Origin: Bradyrhizobium diazoefficiens
Lineage (GTDB): Bacteria > Pseudomonadota > Alphaproteobacteria > Rhizobiales > Xanthobacteraceae
Length of the DNA stretch: 64,000 nt
Direction of reading: 5' to 3'
Assembly: GCF_018129965.1 (NCBI RefSeq)
Contig: NZ_JAFCKW010000002.1
Location: 668,572-732,571, forward strand
The position numbers and the translations under genes were made by a program. Below the pieces are notes generated by a model, which had not been told where the DNA came from, did not search any database, and worked only from the letters and a program-made list of their open reading frames with translations. Positions 28,685 to 37,001 of this stretch are shown here, one piece after another (positions within the stretch are counted from its first letter, which is position 1; the number at the start of each line of letters is the position of its first letter).

Positions 28685-30493
28685 CTACGCGCGAACCCTG
28701 ACATAGCTGCCGGGCGCATCCTCGATCGGAGGCAGGGCATCGCTGCCGACGCGGCGCGCCGGAACCTGCTCGGGATCGATCGTGCCCAGCCATTCGCGCC
28801 AGTCCGGCCACCACGAGCCCTTGTGCTCGACCGCGCCCTTCAACCACTCGGCGACGGTGACGTCCTTGATGTTGTCGTTGGTCCAGTACTGGTATTTGTT
28901 CGAGGCCGGCGGGTTGACGACGCCGGCGATGTGGCCCGAGCCGGACAGCACGTATTTCACCGGGCCGCCGAAGAATTGCGAGCCGTACAGCACCGACTCC
29001 GCCGGCGCGATGTGGTCCTCGCGGGTGGCGAGGTTGTAGACGGGGACCATGACCTTGGAGAGATCGAGCAGCGTGTTGTCGAGCACCATCGTGCCGGTCG
29101 ACAACCGGTTCTCCAGATAGCAGTTGCGCAGGTAATAGGAATGGTTCGACGCGGTCATCCGCGTCGCATCGGAATTCCAGTGCAGCAGGTCGAACGCGCT
29201 CGGCTGCTGGCCCTTCAGATAGTTGCTGACGACGTAGGACCAGATCAGATCGTTGGAGCGCAGCATGTTGAAGGCCATCGCCATCTTGGAGCCTTCGAGC
29301 ACGCCAGATGCCTTCATGTCCTGCTCGAGCGCCGCGATCTGGTCCTCGTCGACGAACACCAGGAGATCGCCGGCATGGGTGAAATCGACCTGGGCGGCGA
29401 AGAACGTCGCGGACGACACGCGCTGGCGGCGCTTCTCGGCGAGCCAGGCCAGCGTGGTCGCGAGCATGGTGCCGCCGACGCAATAGCCGGCGGTGTGCAC
29501 CTTCATCTCGCCGGTGACCTTCTCGATCACGTCCATCGCCGTGAGCGGGCCTTCCTTCATGTAGTCTTCCCAGCTCTTGTTGCCGAGCCGCTTGTCGGGA
29601 TTGACCCATGAGATCACGAACACGGTGATGCCCTGGTCGACGCACCACTTGATGTAGGATTTCTCCGGCTTGAGATCGAGGATGTAGAACTTGTTGATCC
29701 AGGGCGGAATGATCAGCAGCGGGGTGCGCAGCACAGTCTCCGTGGTCGGAGTGTACTGGATCAGCTGCATCATCTCGTTCTGGTAGATCACCTTGCCCGG
29801 CGTCGTCGCCATGTTGACGCCGACGACGAGATTGTCCGGATCGGACTGGCGGATCTTCAGCATGCCGTGGCCGGCGGCGATGTCCTCGGCCAGCATGTTG
29901 AGGCCGCGCGCCAGATTCTCGCCGCTGCTCGCCATCGTCTCGCGCAGCACTTCCGGATTGGTCAGCACGAAGTTGGAGGGCGACAGCGCGTTGGTGAGCT
30001 GCTGCATGTAGAACTCCGCCTTGCGGCGGGTCTGCGGGTCGAGCCCGTCGGCGTTGTGCACCAGCTCCTGCGCCCATTTGGTGGTGAGCAGGTAGAGCTG
30101 CATCACGAAATCGAAGAACTGGTTCGACTTCCATTCCGGATCGGCAAAGCGCTTGTCGCGCGGCGAGGGGGCGATCGCGGGTGCGGCGTCCTGGCCGGCC
30201 ATGCGCCGCGCCGCCGAGCCCCAGAGCTCGAGATAGTCCTTGGCGAGCTTGATCTGGAGATCGGACGAGCGCGAGCTGTCCGACAGCCAGTATTCGGCGA
30301 CCGACGTGAAGGTCTTGACGACCTCGGTGAGCTCCGCCGGTGGGCGATCCTGCACCTCGCCGCTCTCGCGCGGCTTGAGATAGGCGGCGAGCGCCTTGCC
30401 GCCGTTTTCCATCGCCCGCGCGACATTGATCGCAAAAGCGTTCGGGTCGAACGTCGTCTCGGATTTGGGTGTGTCGGTCGTTGCGGTACTCAT
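28685..30493 (-). CDS. phaC: class I poly(3-hydroxyalkanoate) synthase
   Basis: A 602-aa PHA synthase that polymerises (R)-3-hydroxyacyl-CoA into storage polymer at granules. The lipase-box-like GYCVGG holds catalytic Cys338. Also present are the class I signature segments PPWINKFYILDL, FVISWVNPD and SGSGHIAGVVNPP with the catalytic His. A variable N-terminal region of about 90 residues precedes the conserved part. No phasin, phaA, phaB or phaR is adjacent. Confidence 0.96.
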   Translation of the reverse strand: MSTATTDTPKSETTFDPNAFAINVARAMENGGKALAAYLKPRESGEVQDRPPAELTEVVKTFTSVAEYWLSDSSRSSDLQIKLAKDYLELWGSAARRMAGQDAAPAIAPSPRDKRFADPEWKSNQFFDFVMQLYLLTTKWAQELVHNADGLDPQTRRKAEFYMQQLTNALSPSNFVLTNPEVLRETMASSGENLARGLNMLAEDIAAGHGMLKIRQSDPDNLVVGVNMATTPGKVIYQNEMMQLIQYTPTTETVLRTPLLIIPPWINKFYILDLKPEKSYIKWCVDQGITVFVISWVNPDKRLGNKSWEDYMKEGPLTAMDVIEKVTGEMKVHTAGYCVGGTMLATTLAWLAEKRRQRVSSATFFAAQVDFTHAGDLLVFVDEDQIAALEQDMKASGVLEGSKMAMAFNMLRSNDLIWSYVVSNYLKGQQPSAFDLLHWNSDATRMTASNHSYYLRNCYLENRLSTGTMVLDNTLLDLSKVMVPVYNLATREDHIAPAESVLYGSQFFGGPVKYVLSGSGHIAGVVNPPASNKYQYWTNDNIKDVTVAEWLKGAVEHKGSWWPDWREWLGTIDPEQVPARRVGSDALPPIEDAPGSYVRVRA

Positions 30494-30748
30494 GAGCAGA
30501 ACAGTAACGATTCATTCCGTATTCGTCACCGCGAAGCTGGCATCTTTGGCGTTAAACACGCTCCAAGATGTGCTGCACTGCGACAAAGCTTCTTGGTTTC
30601 GTCACAATCGGGATGCACGTCTTGGACCAGTGGGCCTTGGATGAATTCTCGCTCGTGCCATTTGTGGGCAGCAATGGTTTGAGCTTGGGCAGGTTGTCGG
30701 GGTAAGCTCCGGGCAGCCTTGCATTGGGACGAGGTGGGAATTTCCCAG

Positions 30749-31024
30749 GTGTTAGTGTTCAGGGACCCGAAAAAGTCGCTGCCGATCTATGGCGCGCTGC
30801 TGATGGCGGCGTTCGCCCTCGGCGGCTGTTCCAGTCAGTTGGCTGACTACACGCCCAACGAGACTCAGGCCCATCCCAGAGAGCCCGGCGCCTACCTTCC
30901 GGTGCACGATTTGCCGCCGGAACGCGATCAGGCTGTGATCCCGCCGGACCAGCGCGCCAAGATCGAAGCCGAGCTTGCCGCTGCGCGCGATCGCCAGGCG
31001 GTCGCCGCCAAGGACGCCAAATGA
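30749..31024 (+). CDS. small predicted lipoprotein
   Basis: About 91 aa from the GTG at 30749, with GAGGTGGG ending 11 bases upstream. A type II signal with lipobox ALGGC lies near residues 22-26, followed by SSQLADYTPNE and a Lys/Ala-rich C-terminal helix (PPDQRAKIEAELAAARDRQAVAAKDAK region). An upstream ATG in frame at 30719 would bury the signal, so it is less likely. Function unknown; probably anchored to the inner or outer membrane by lipid. Confidence 0.7.
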   Translation: MLVFRDPKKSLPIYGALLMAAFALGGCSSQLADYTPNETQAHPREPGAYLPVHDLPPERDQAVIPPDQRAKIEAELAAARDRQAVAAKDAK

Positions 31025-31238
31025 AGCGGTGCAAGGTAATCGCTGGCGCCCCCGCCACTCCGTGCTAAAAAGACGGCAATTCAGCCGAGAGTCAGGGCGA
31101 AGGCGTTAAGCCCCTGCCGCGGAAATTCGCTCCAAGTGTCTGATTTTGAGCGATTTTTGTGCAAGGAGCGGCCGCCTTTCCGATCGGCGTCATTGCCCGT
31201 CGATTCTGTCCTGACGGTTGCCCGGAGCCCAGAGAGCC

Positions 31239-32459
31239 ATGGAAGAGTTTTACCGCATCCGCCGCCTTCCGCCTTACGTGTTCGAGCAGGTCAACCGGGC
31301 CAAGGCGGCCGCGCGGAATGCCGGCGCCGACATCATCGACCTCGGCATGGGCAATCCGGACCTGCCGGCCCCGGCCCATGTGCTGGAGAAGCTCAAGGAA
31401 ACGCTCGGCAAGCCGCGCACCGACCGCTACTCGGCCTCCCGCGGCATCAACGGCCTGCGCAAGGCGCAAGCCGGCTACTATGCCCGCCGCTTTGGCGTGA
31501 AGCTCAATCCCGACACCCAGATCGTCGCCACGCTCGGGTCCAAGGAAGGCTTTGCCAACGTGGCGCAGGCAATCACCGCGCCCGGCGACGTGATCCTCTG
31601 TCCGAACCCGAGCTACCCGATTCACGCCTTCGGCTTCCTGATGGCGGGCGGCGTGATCCGCTCGGTGCCCTCGGAGCCGACGCCGCAATTCTTCGAGGCG
31701 GTGGAGCGGGCGATCGTGCATTCGATCCCGAAGCCGCTGGCGCTCGTCGTCTGCTATCCCTCGAACCCGACCGCCTATGTCGCAAGTCTTGATTTCTACA
31801 AGGACCTCGTCGCCTTCGCCAAGAAGCACGAGATCCTGATCCTGTCGGACCTTGCCTATGCCGAGGTCTATTTCGACGAGAACAACCCGCCGCCCTCGGT
31901 GCTCCAGGTGCCCGGCGCCATCGACGTCACCGTCGAGTTCACCTCGATGTCCAAGACCTATTCGATGGCCGGCTGGCGCATGGGCTTCGCGGTCGGCAAC
32001 GAGCGCGTCATCGCAGCGCTCGGGCGCGTCAAATCCTATCTCGATTACGGTGCGTTCACGCCGATCCAGGTTGCGGCGACCGCCGCGCTGAACGGCCCCG
32101 ACGATTGCATCAGGGAGATGCGGGACACCTACCGCAAGCGCCGCGATGCGCTGGTGGAATCGTTCGGCCGCGCCGGCTGGGAGATTCCGCCGCCCGAGGC
32201 TTCGATGTTCGCCTGGGTCCCGCTGCCGGAGGCCTTCCGCAGCGTCGGCAGCATGCAGTTCGCCACCCTGATGGTGGAGAAATCCGGCGTCGCGGTTTCG
32301 CCCGGCGTCGGCTTCGGCGAGCATGGTGAAGGATATGTCCGCATCGCCATGGTGGAAAACGAGCAGCGGATCAGGCAGGCCGCGCGCGGCGTGCGGCGCT
32401 TCCTTGAAAGCGGCATCGAAACGTTGCACAACGTCGTTCCGCTCGCCAATCGGCGTTAA
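31239..32459 (+). CDS. alaC: AlaC-like glutamate-pyruvate aminotransferase
   Basis: A 406-aa fold type I PLP aminotransferase. It follows E. coli AlaC closely from memory: FYRIRRLPPYVFEQV, IIDLGMGNPDLPAP, YSASRGINGLRKA, ATLGSKEGFAN, the pyridoxal lysine in SMSKTYSMAGWRMGF, and KSYLDYGAFTPIQVAA. DapL or aspartate aminotransferase activity is a possible alternative, since it precedes hom (aspartate-family pathway) by 30 bases. The ATG at 31239 gives the family start; the frame is open seven codons further. Confidence 0.88.
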   Translation: MEEFYRIRRLPPYVFEQVNRAKAAARNAGADIIDLGMGNPDLPAPAHVLEKLKETLGKPRTDRYSASRGINGLRKAQAGYYARRFGVKLNPDTQIVATLGSKEGFANVAQAITAPGDVILCPNPSYPIHAFGFLMAGGVIRSVPSEPTPQFFEAVERAIVHSIPKPLALVVCYPSNPTAYVASLDFYKDLVAFAKKHEILILSDLAYAEVYFDENNPPPSVLQVPGAIDVTVEFTSMSKTYSMAGWRMGFAVGNERVIAALGRVKSYLDYGAFTPIQVAATAALNGPDDCIREMRDTYRKRRDALVESFGRAGWEIPPPEASMFAWVPLPEAFRSVGSMQFATLMVEKSGVAVSPGVGFGEHGEGYVRIAMVENEQRIRQAARGVRRFLESGIETLHNVVPLANRR

Positions 32460-32489
32460 GTTCTCTTCGGCAGGTTCTCTAAAGGCATC

Positions 32490-33806
32490 ATGGTTGCACC
32501 CCTGAAAGTGGGCATAGCGGGGCTCGGCACCGTGGGCGCCGAAGTTGTCCGTCTGATCGAAACCCAGGCCCGCGTGCTCGCGGGCCGCAGTGGCCGCGGC
32601 ATTCGTGTCGTCGCCGTCACCGCGCGCTCGAAGGCCAAGAAGCGCAGTATCGACCTGCGCGGCGTCGAATGGGTGAAGGATCCGCTGGCGTTGGCCACGC
32701 ATCCCGGCATCGACTGCTTCGTCGAACTGATGGGAGGTGCCGGCGATCCCGCGCTGTCCGCGGTGGAGGCGGCGCTGAACGCGGGCAAATCGGTCGTCAC
32801 CGCCAACAAGGCGCTGCTCGCAAAGCACGGACTCAAACTGGCAAAGGCCGCCGAAAAGCACGGCGGCGCGCTGAATTACGAGGCAGCCGTCGGCGCCGCG
32901 ATCCCCGTCATCAAGACGCTGCGCGAAGGCCTCGCCGGAACCGGCATCAACCGGGTCTATGGCATCCTCAACGGCACCTGCAATTACATCCTGACCCGGA
33001 TGGAGCAGGAGGGCCTGTCCTTCGCCGAATGCCTGACGGATGCGCAGCGGCTCGGCTATGCCGAGGCCAACCCGTCCTTCGACGTCGACGGCCACGACAC
33101 CGCACAGAAGCTCGCCATTCTCGCCAGCCTCGCCTTCGGCACGAAAGTTGCTCAAGGCGCGGTGTATGTCGAAGGTATCTCATCCATCGCGCCGGAGGAT
33201 CTGCGCGCGGCCGACGAGCTCGGTTACCGTCTCAAGCTGCTCGGCGTTGCCGTTCGCACCGCCAAGGGCATCGAGCAGCGCGTGCATCCGACCATGGTCC
33301 CCAAATCCTCGTCGATCGCGCAGGTGATGGGTGTCACCAATGCGGTTACGATCGATGGCGAGGGCATTCCGCCGATCACGCTGGTCGGCCCTGGTGCCGG
33401 CGGTGCTGCGACCGCGTCCGCCGTCGTCGCCGATATCGCCGATGTCGCGCGCGGCATCCGCGCCCATCCGTTCGGCCGGCCGATTGCGCAGCTGCGCGAT
33501 ACCAAGAAGGCGCCGATGGAGCGGCACGAGGGCGGCTACTATATCCGTCTCCTGGCGCGCGATTTTCCGGGCACGGCGGCTGCAATCGCAACGCGGCTTG
33601 CCGAGCAGAAGATTTCGATCGAGTCGATCGTGCAGCGTCACCCCAATGGCGGCGCTGCGTCACCCGACGGCAAGGCCGTGCCGGTGCCCGTCATACTGAT
33701 CACCTATGCTACCCACGAGGACGCGGTGCGCCGCGCGCTCGCCGCCGTGCAGAAGGACAAGGTGATCAGCGGACGGCCGCAGGTGATCCGGATCGAGAAG
33801 AACTGA
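32490..33806 (+). CDS. hom: homoserine dehydrogenase
   Basis: A 438-aa enzyme reducing aspartate semialdehyde to homoserine for threonine and methionine synthesis. The Rossmann motif is GIAGLGTVGAEVVRL (about 7-21), followed by ANKALLAKHG, the catalytic segment with GILNGTCNYILTRM, and NPSFDVDGHDTAQKL. A C-terminal ACT domain (ARDFPGTAAAIATRLAEQKISIESI) suggests feedback control by threonine. Co-directional with the aminotransferase, 30 bases apart. Confidence 0.96.
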   Translation: MVAPLKVGIAGLGTVGAEVVRLIETQARVLAGRSGRGIRVVAVTARSKAKKRSIDLRGVEWVKDPLALATHPGIDCFVELMGGAGDPALSAVEAALNAGKSVVTANKALLAKHGLKLAKAAEKHGGALNYEAAVGAAIPVIKTLREGLAGTGINRVYGILNGTCNYILTRMEQEGLSFAECLTDAQRLGYAEANPSFDVDGHDTAQKLAILASLAFGTKVAQGAVYVEGISSIAPEDLRAADELGYRLKLLGVAVRTAKGIEQRVHPTMVPKSSSIAQVMGVTNAVTIDGEGIPPITLVGPGAGGAATASAVVADIADVARGIRAHPFGRPIAQLRDTKKAPMERHEGGYYIRLLARDFPGTAAAIATRLAEQKISIESIVQRHPNGGAASPDGKAVPVPVILITYATHEDAVRRALAAVQKDKVISGRPQVIRIEKN

Positions 33807-33892
33807 ACTGATGCGGTTCGAACGAACCGCAGGTCTTGCGAATTGATGTGGGCAGAGACTTCCGCCCAAAACCGTTTCGAAGGAGTTAGCTG

Positions 33893-34894
33893 ATGTCGAC
33901 CCATATTTCAGTCCCGCCGCAGGCATTGCTCGAGCGCATCCTCACGCTGGAGATCGTGCGGGTGACCGAGCGGGCGGCGGTGTCGTCGGCGCGCTTGCGC
34001 GGCCACGGCAACGAGAAGGCGGCCGACCAGGCGGCGGTCGACGCGATGCGGCGCGAACTGAACAAGCTGCCGATCGAAGGCACCATCGTGATCGGCGAGG
34101 GCGAGCGCGACGAGGCGCCGATGCTCTTCATCGGCGAGAAGGTCGGCATGAACGCCGGCCCGCAGGTCGACATCGCGGTCGATCCGCTCGAAGGCACCAC
34201 GCTGTGCGCCAAGAACATGCCGGGCTCGATCGCCACCATGGCGATGGCCGACGGCGGCACGCTGCTGCACGCCCCCGACGTCTACATGCAGAAGCTCGCG
34301 ATCGGTCCCGGCTACGCCAAGGGCGTCGTCGAACTCGATGCCTCGCCGGCCGAGAACGTCCGCCGTCTTGCCAAGGCCAAGGGTGTCCAGCCCGACGGCA
34401 TCACCGTTCTCGTGCTCGACCGTCCGCGCCATGCCAGCATCATCGAGAGCGTGCGCTCGACCGGCGCCGCCGTGCGCCTGATCACCGACGGCGACGTCGC
34501 CGGCGTGATCCACTGCGCCGACCCCGACAATACCGGCGTCGACATGTATCTCGGCACCGGCGGTGCGCCGGAAGGCGTGCTCGCGGCCGTGGCGCTGCGC
34601 TGCATCGGCGGCCAGATGCAGTGCCGCCTGATCCTGGATTCCGGCGAGAAGATCGAGCGCGCCGCCAAGATGGGCGTCAACGACCCCAAGATGATCTACG
34701 GCATCGAGGACATGGCGCGCGGCGACTGCCTGTTCGCCGCCACCGGCGTCACCACGGGCTCGCTGCTCTCGGGCGTCAAATTCCGCAAGGACGGCGTGAT
34801 CGAGACCGAGACGGTGGTGATGCGCTCCGTCACCGGCACCGTGCGCTACATCAAGGCCGAGCACCGCGAACTCGCGAAGTTTCATCTGGACTAG
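33893..34894 (+). CDS. glpX: class II fructose-1,6-bisphosphatase
   Basis: A 333-aa GlpX-type phosphatase for gluconeogenesis. The metal-binding segments VIGEGERDEAPMLFIGEKVG and DIAVDPLEGTTLCAKN are intact, as is GGAPEGVLAAVALRC. AGGAG lies before the ATG. Some alphaproteobacterial GlpX enzymes also act on sedoheptulose bisphosphate; that cannot be told here. Confidence 0.96.
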   Translation: MSTHISVPPQALLERILTLEIVRVTERAAVSSARLRGHGNEKAADQAAVDAMRRELNKLPIEGTIVIGEGERDEAPMLFIGEKVGMNAGPQVDIAVDPLEGTTLCAKNMPGSIATMAMADGGTLLHAPDVYMQKLAIGPGYAKGVVELDASPAENVRRLAKAKGVQPDGITVLVLDRPRHASIIESVRSTGAAVRLITDGDVAGVIHCADPDNTGVDMYLGTGGAPEGVLAAVALRCIGGQMQCRLILDSGEKIERAAKMGVNDPKMIYGIEDMARGDCLFAATGVTTGSLLSGVKFRKDGVIETETVVMRSVTGTVRYIKAEHRELAKFHLD

Positions 34895-34914
34895 CCGCCG
34901 CGATGCCAGCTGCC

Positions 34915-35017
34915 GTCATTCCGGGGCTCGCGAAGCGAGAACCCGGAATCCATCGGGCGGCAGGGACTGTATCGAGATGGATTCCGGGTTCGATGCTGCG
35001 CATCGCCCCGGAATGAC
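34915..35017. repeat. 103-bp nested palindromic repeat
   Basis: GTCATTCCGGGGC opens and GCCCCGGAATGAC closes the element (perfect inverted ends), with an inner pair GAACCCGGAATCCAT and ATGGATTCCGGGTTC. It can form one long cruciform-like hairpin. It lies between glpX and the dehalogenase gene and belongs to a common Bradyrhizobium extragenic family. Confidence 0.85.
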
Positions 35018-35059
35018 AGAAAGAAGATTGGCAACAAGAACAAGCAGGGGAAACCACCC

Positions 35060-35779
35060 ATGTCCGATCTCACCGCCGTCAAAGCCCTGGTGTTCGACGT
35101 GTTCGGCACTGTCGTGGACTGGCGCACCAGCCTGATCACCGACTTCATGTGGTGGGCCAAGGGCCGCGGCATCCATGCGGACTGGACCGCGCTGGTGGAC
35201 GGCTGGCGCGCCGTGTATTCGGCGTCGATGGACGACGTGCGCAAGCATCCGGAGCGCGGCTATGTCATGCTCGATGACCTGCACCGCCGCTCGCTCGAAA
35301 AGCTGGTCGAGAAGTTCGCGATCAAGGGTCTGACGGAAGCCGATCTCGATTACCTCACCAAAGGCTGGCATCGCCTGCATCCGTGGCCCGACAGCGTCGC
35401 CGGCCTGACCCGGTTGAAGACGAAGTTCGTGATCTCGCCGCTCTCGAACGGCAATGTCGCGCTGCTCACCAACATGGCGAAGTTCGCAGGGCTCCCCTGG
35501 GACCTCATCATGTCGGCCGAGCTGTTCGAGCACTACAAGCCCGATCCCGAGACCTATCTCGGCGCCGCGCGTCTTCTCTGCCTCAAGCCGGACGAGGTGA
35601 TGATGGTCGCCGCCCACAACGGCGATCTCGCCGCCGCCCAGAAGAACGGCCTCAAGACCGCGTTCGTCGCCAGGCCGACCGAGTACGGGCCGCACCAGAA
35701 AGTCGACTTCGAGGCCACCGGCAACTGGGACATCGTCGCCAGGGATTTTGGCGGCATCGCCGACAGGCTGGGGTGCTGA
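35060..35779 (+). CDS. haloacid dehalogenase type II (HAD superfamily)
   Basis: A 239-aa HAD hydrolase resembling (S)-2-haloacid dehalogenases. The nucleophile Asp13 is in VFDVFGTVVDW, motif II is SPLSNGN, the lysine motif is HYKPDPETY, and the acidic motif IV is in MVAAHNGDLAAAQ. The family hydrolyses 2-haloalkanoic acids, but many members act on unknown substrates. GGGGA lies upstream of the ATG. It is the last gene before an AT-richer accessory patch. Confidence 0.9.
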   Translation: MSDLTAVKALVFDVFGTVVDWRTSLITDFMWWAKGRGIHADWTALVDGWRAVYSASMDDVRKHPERGYVMLDDLHRRSLEKLVEKFAIKGLTEADLDYLTKGWHRLHPWPDSVAGLTRLKTKFVISPLSNGNVALLTNMAKFAGLPWDLIMSAELFEHYKPDPETYLGAARLLCLKPDEVMMVAAHNGDLAAAQKNGLKTAFVARPTEYGPHQKVDFEATGNWDIVARDFGGIADRLGC

Positions 35780-36028
35780 CGTAGACTTTATAAACCCGTG
35801 CGGCATTTCCGACGAGGTCCGCTCTGTCGCTGATAGCGGCGCATTGGCGGGCCTCACCCAAGGTCAGGGATGGGGCAAACTAAGACTTCAGGCGTCGAAG
35901 CGGGATGTCGTGTCTTCCTCCGGGAGCAGACATGGTCGGCCGAAATGCTCAGGTCCGTTTCGGGCCAGATTCGGAGATGGGCAGATACTATTTCGTGATA
36001 AAAAAGAAATCCTCTTTGCCCGGCAGTG

Positions 36029-36202
36029 ATGTTTGGGACGCATTCCCCTCGCCGGACCAAGCCGACCTTAATCTATCGCCGAACCGGCAACCTGCGAGCT
36101 GTGCAGCTCCTGCTGGGACATACTAAGATCGAGAGCACCGTTCGATATCTCGGCATCGAGGTCGACGACGTGCTCGCGAAAGCAGAACAAGTCGACGTCT
36201 GA
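36029..36202 (+). pseudogene. C-terminal relic of a tyrosine recombinase (phage-type integrase)
   Basis: A 57-codon frame ending in TGA reads FGTHSPRRTKPTLIYRR, then LRAVQLLLGHTKIESTVRYL, then GIEVDDVLAKAEQVDV. It is the integrase C-terminus with HxxR (HSPR), LLGHT and the nucleophile tyrosine (VRYL). The frame is closed by a stop at 35999-36001, so the whole N-terminal and core part, including the first catalytic Arg, is absent. It lies in DNA of visibly lower GC than its surroundings. Confidence 0.85.
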
Positions 36203-36289
36203 CTTCGGGGGCAGAGCAGACTTATTCTGCGCTGCCCTCACAGACGGCTCCGGGCCAGATTCAGTCATTCTTCCCAAAGCAATCTTCAA

Positions 36290-36790
36290 TTAGCAGTGCT
36301 TCCAGAAAACAACTTTTGCTACGCCTGCGTCCCAAAAATCTCGGATGTATGCCTCTTTTGCATATCCCGATGCGGCGTACAGGGCGCGTGCTGGCGCTTG
36401 CGCGGTCTCATCTGTCGTCTCGATGATGATCACGCGACCGCCTAAAGCAATAATTTTCTTCTCGACTCGACGCAACAGTGCCGTTCCTACGCCTGACCGA
36501 TGACATTTCGGGGCTACTCCGATTGCTCGAAGATTCCAGGTCCCGGAAGTCAACCGCTCAAGCTCACAATAAGCGAAGCCGAGCATTGAGTCGGCCGACT
36601 CTGCGACCAAGAGAAATGCTTCGTCTGGCCTACTGAAGCAACCTTGCATCATTTGGCTCACCATACTGGCCGGAAAGAGACCAGTATCCTCAGCGATCAC
36701 CCCAATCCCCGCAGAGTGTTCCGGTACAGCATCCCGCAGATGGGTGTTCGAGATTAAAGATCCTAGAAAATTATCACGGCTTTTGATCAC
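36290..36790 (-). CDS. GNAT-family N-acetyltransferase
   Basis: A 166-aa acetyltransferase. It has the acetyl-CoA-binding segment IGVAPKCHRSGVGTALLRRVEKKI (motif A, V..K..R.GVG.ALL) and a C-terminal ALYAASGYAKEAYIRDFW motif B. Starts at GTG 36790, preceded by AGAGGG. Codon use is clearly more AT-rich than in the core genes around, consistent with transfer. Substrate unknown. Confidence 0.85.
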   Translation of the reverse strand: MIKSRDNFLGSLISNTHLRDAVPEHSAGIGVIAEDTGLFPASMVSQMMQGCFSRPDEAFLLVAESADSMLGFAYCELERLTSGTWNLRAIGVAPKCHRSGVGTALLRRVEKKIIALGGRVIIIETTDETAQAPARALYAASGYAKEAYIRDFWDAGVAKVVFWKHC

Positions 36791-36895
36791 GTCTGACCCT
36801 CTTCTTTGGGAAGGTACGACTTCGCCGCGCGTTTGTTACCTCGCGTTTTTGAGCGGGCCATCATGTAGCCGCAGATACTTTCTTAAAAAACGTGA

Positions 36896-36996
36896 TGTCA
36901 GCTTCGGGTCACAAGCTGCCGATCATGATCGAGGTGGCTTAGGGCCGCTTTGCGCCGGTTAGCCGACGTTAGGAGTACGCGGCCTTGGACCGGAAG
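36896..36996. repeat. direct repeat copy A flanking the autotransporter
   Basis: About 101 bp that match 39346-39447 in the same orientation at roughly four of five positions, with GAGGTGGCTT and GGCCTTGGACCGGAAG identical. It ends five bases before the autotransporter stop codon. Confidence 0.8.
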
Positions 36997-37001
36997 CTTA
37001 T

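Noticed and set aside
36204..36290. Extension of the recombinase relic or a short gene after it
   Set aside because: The frame ends in TGA at 36202; the following bases repeat junk-like wording seen near 35960 (GGGCCAGATTC) and encode nothing I recognise.
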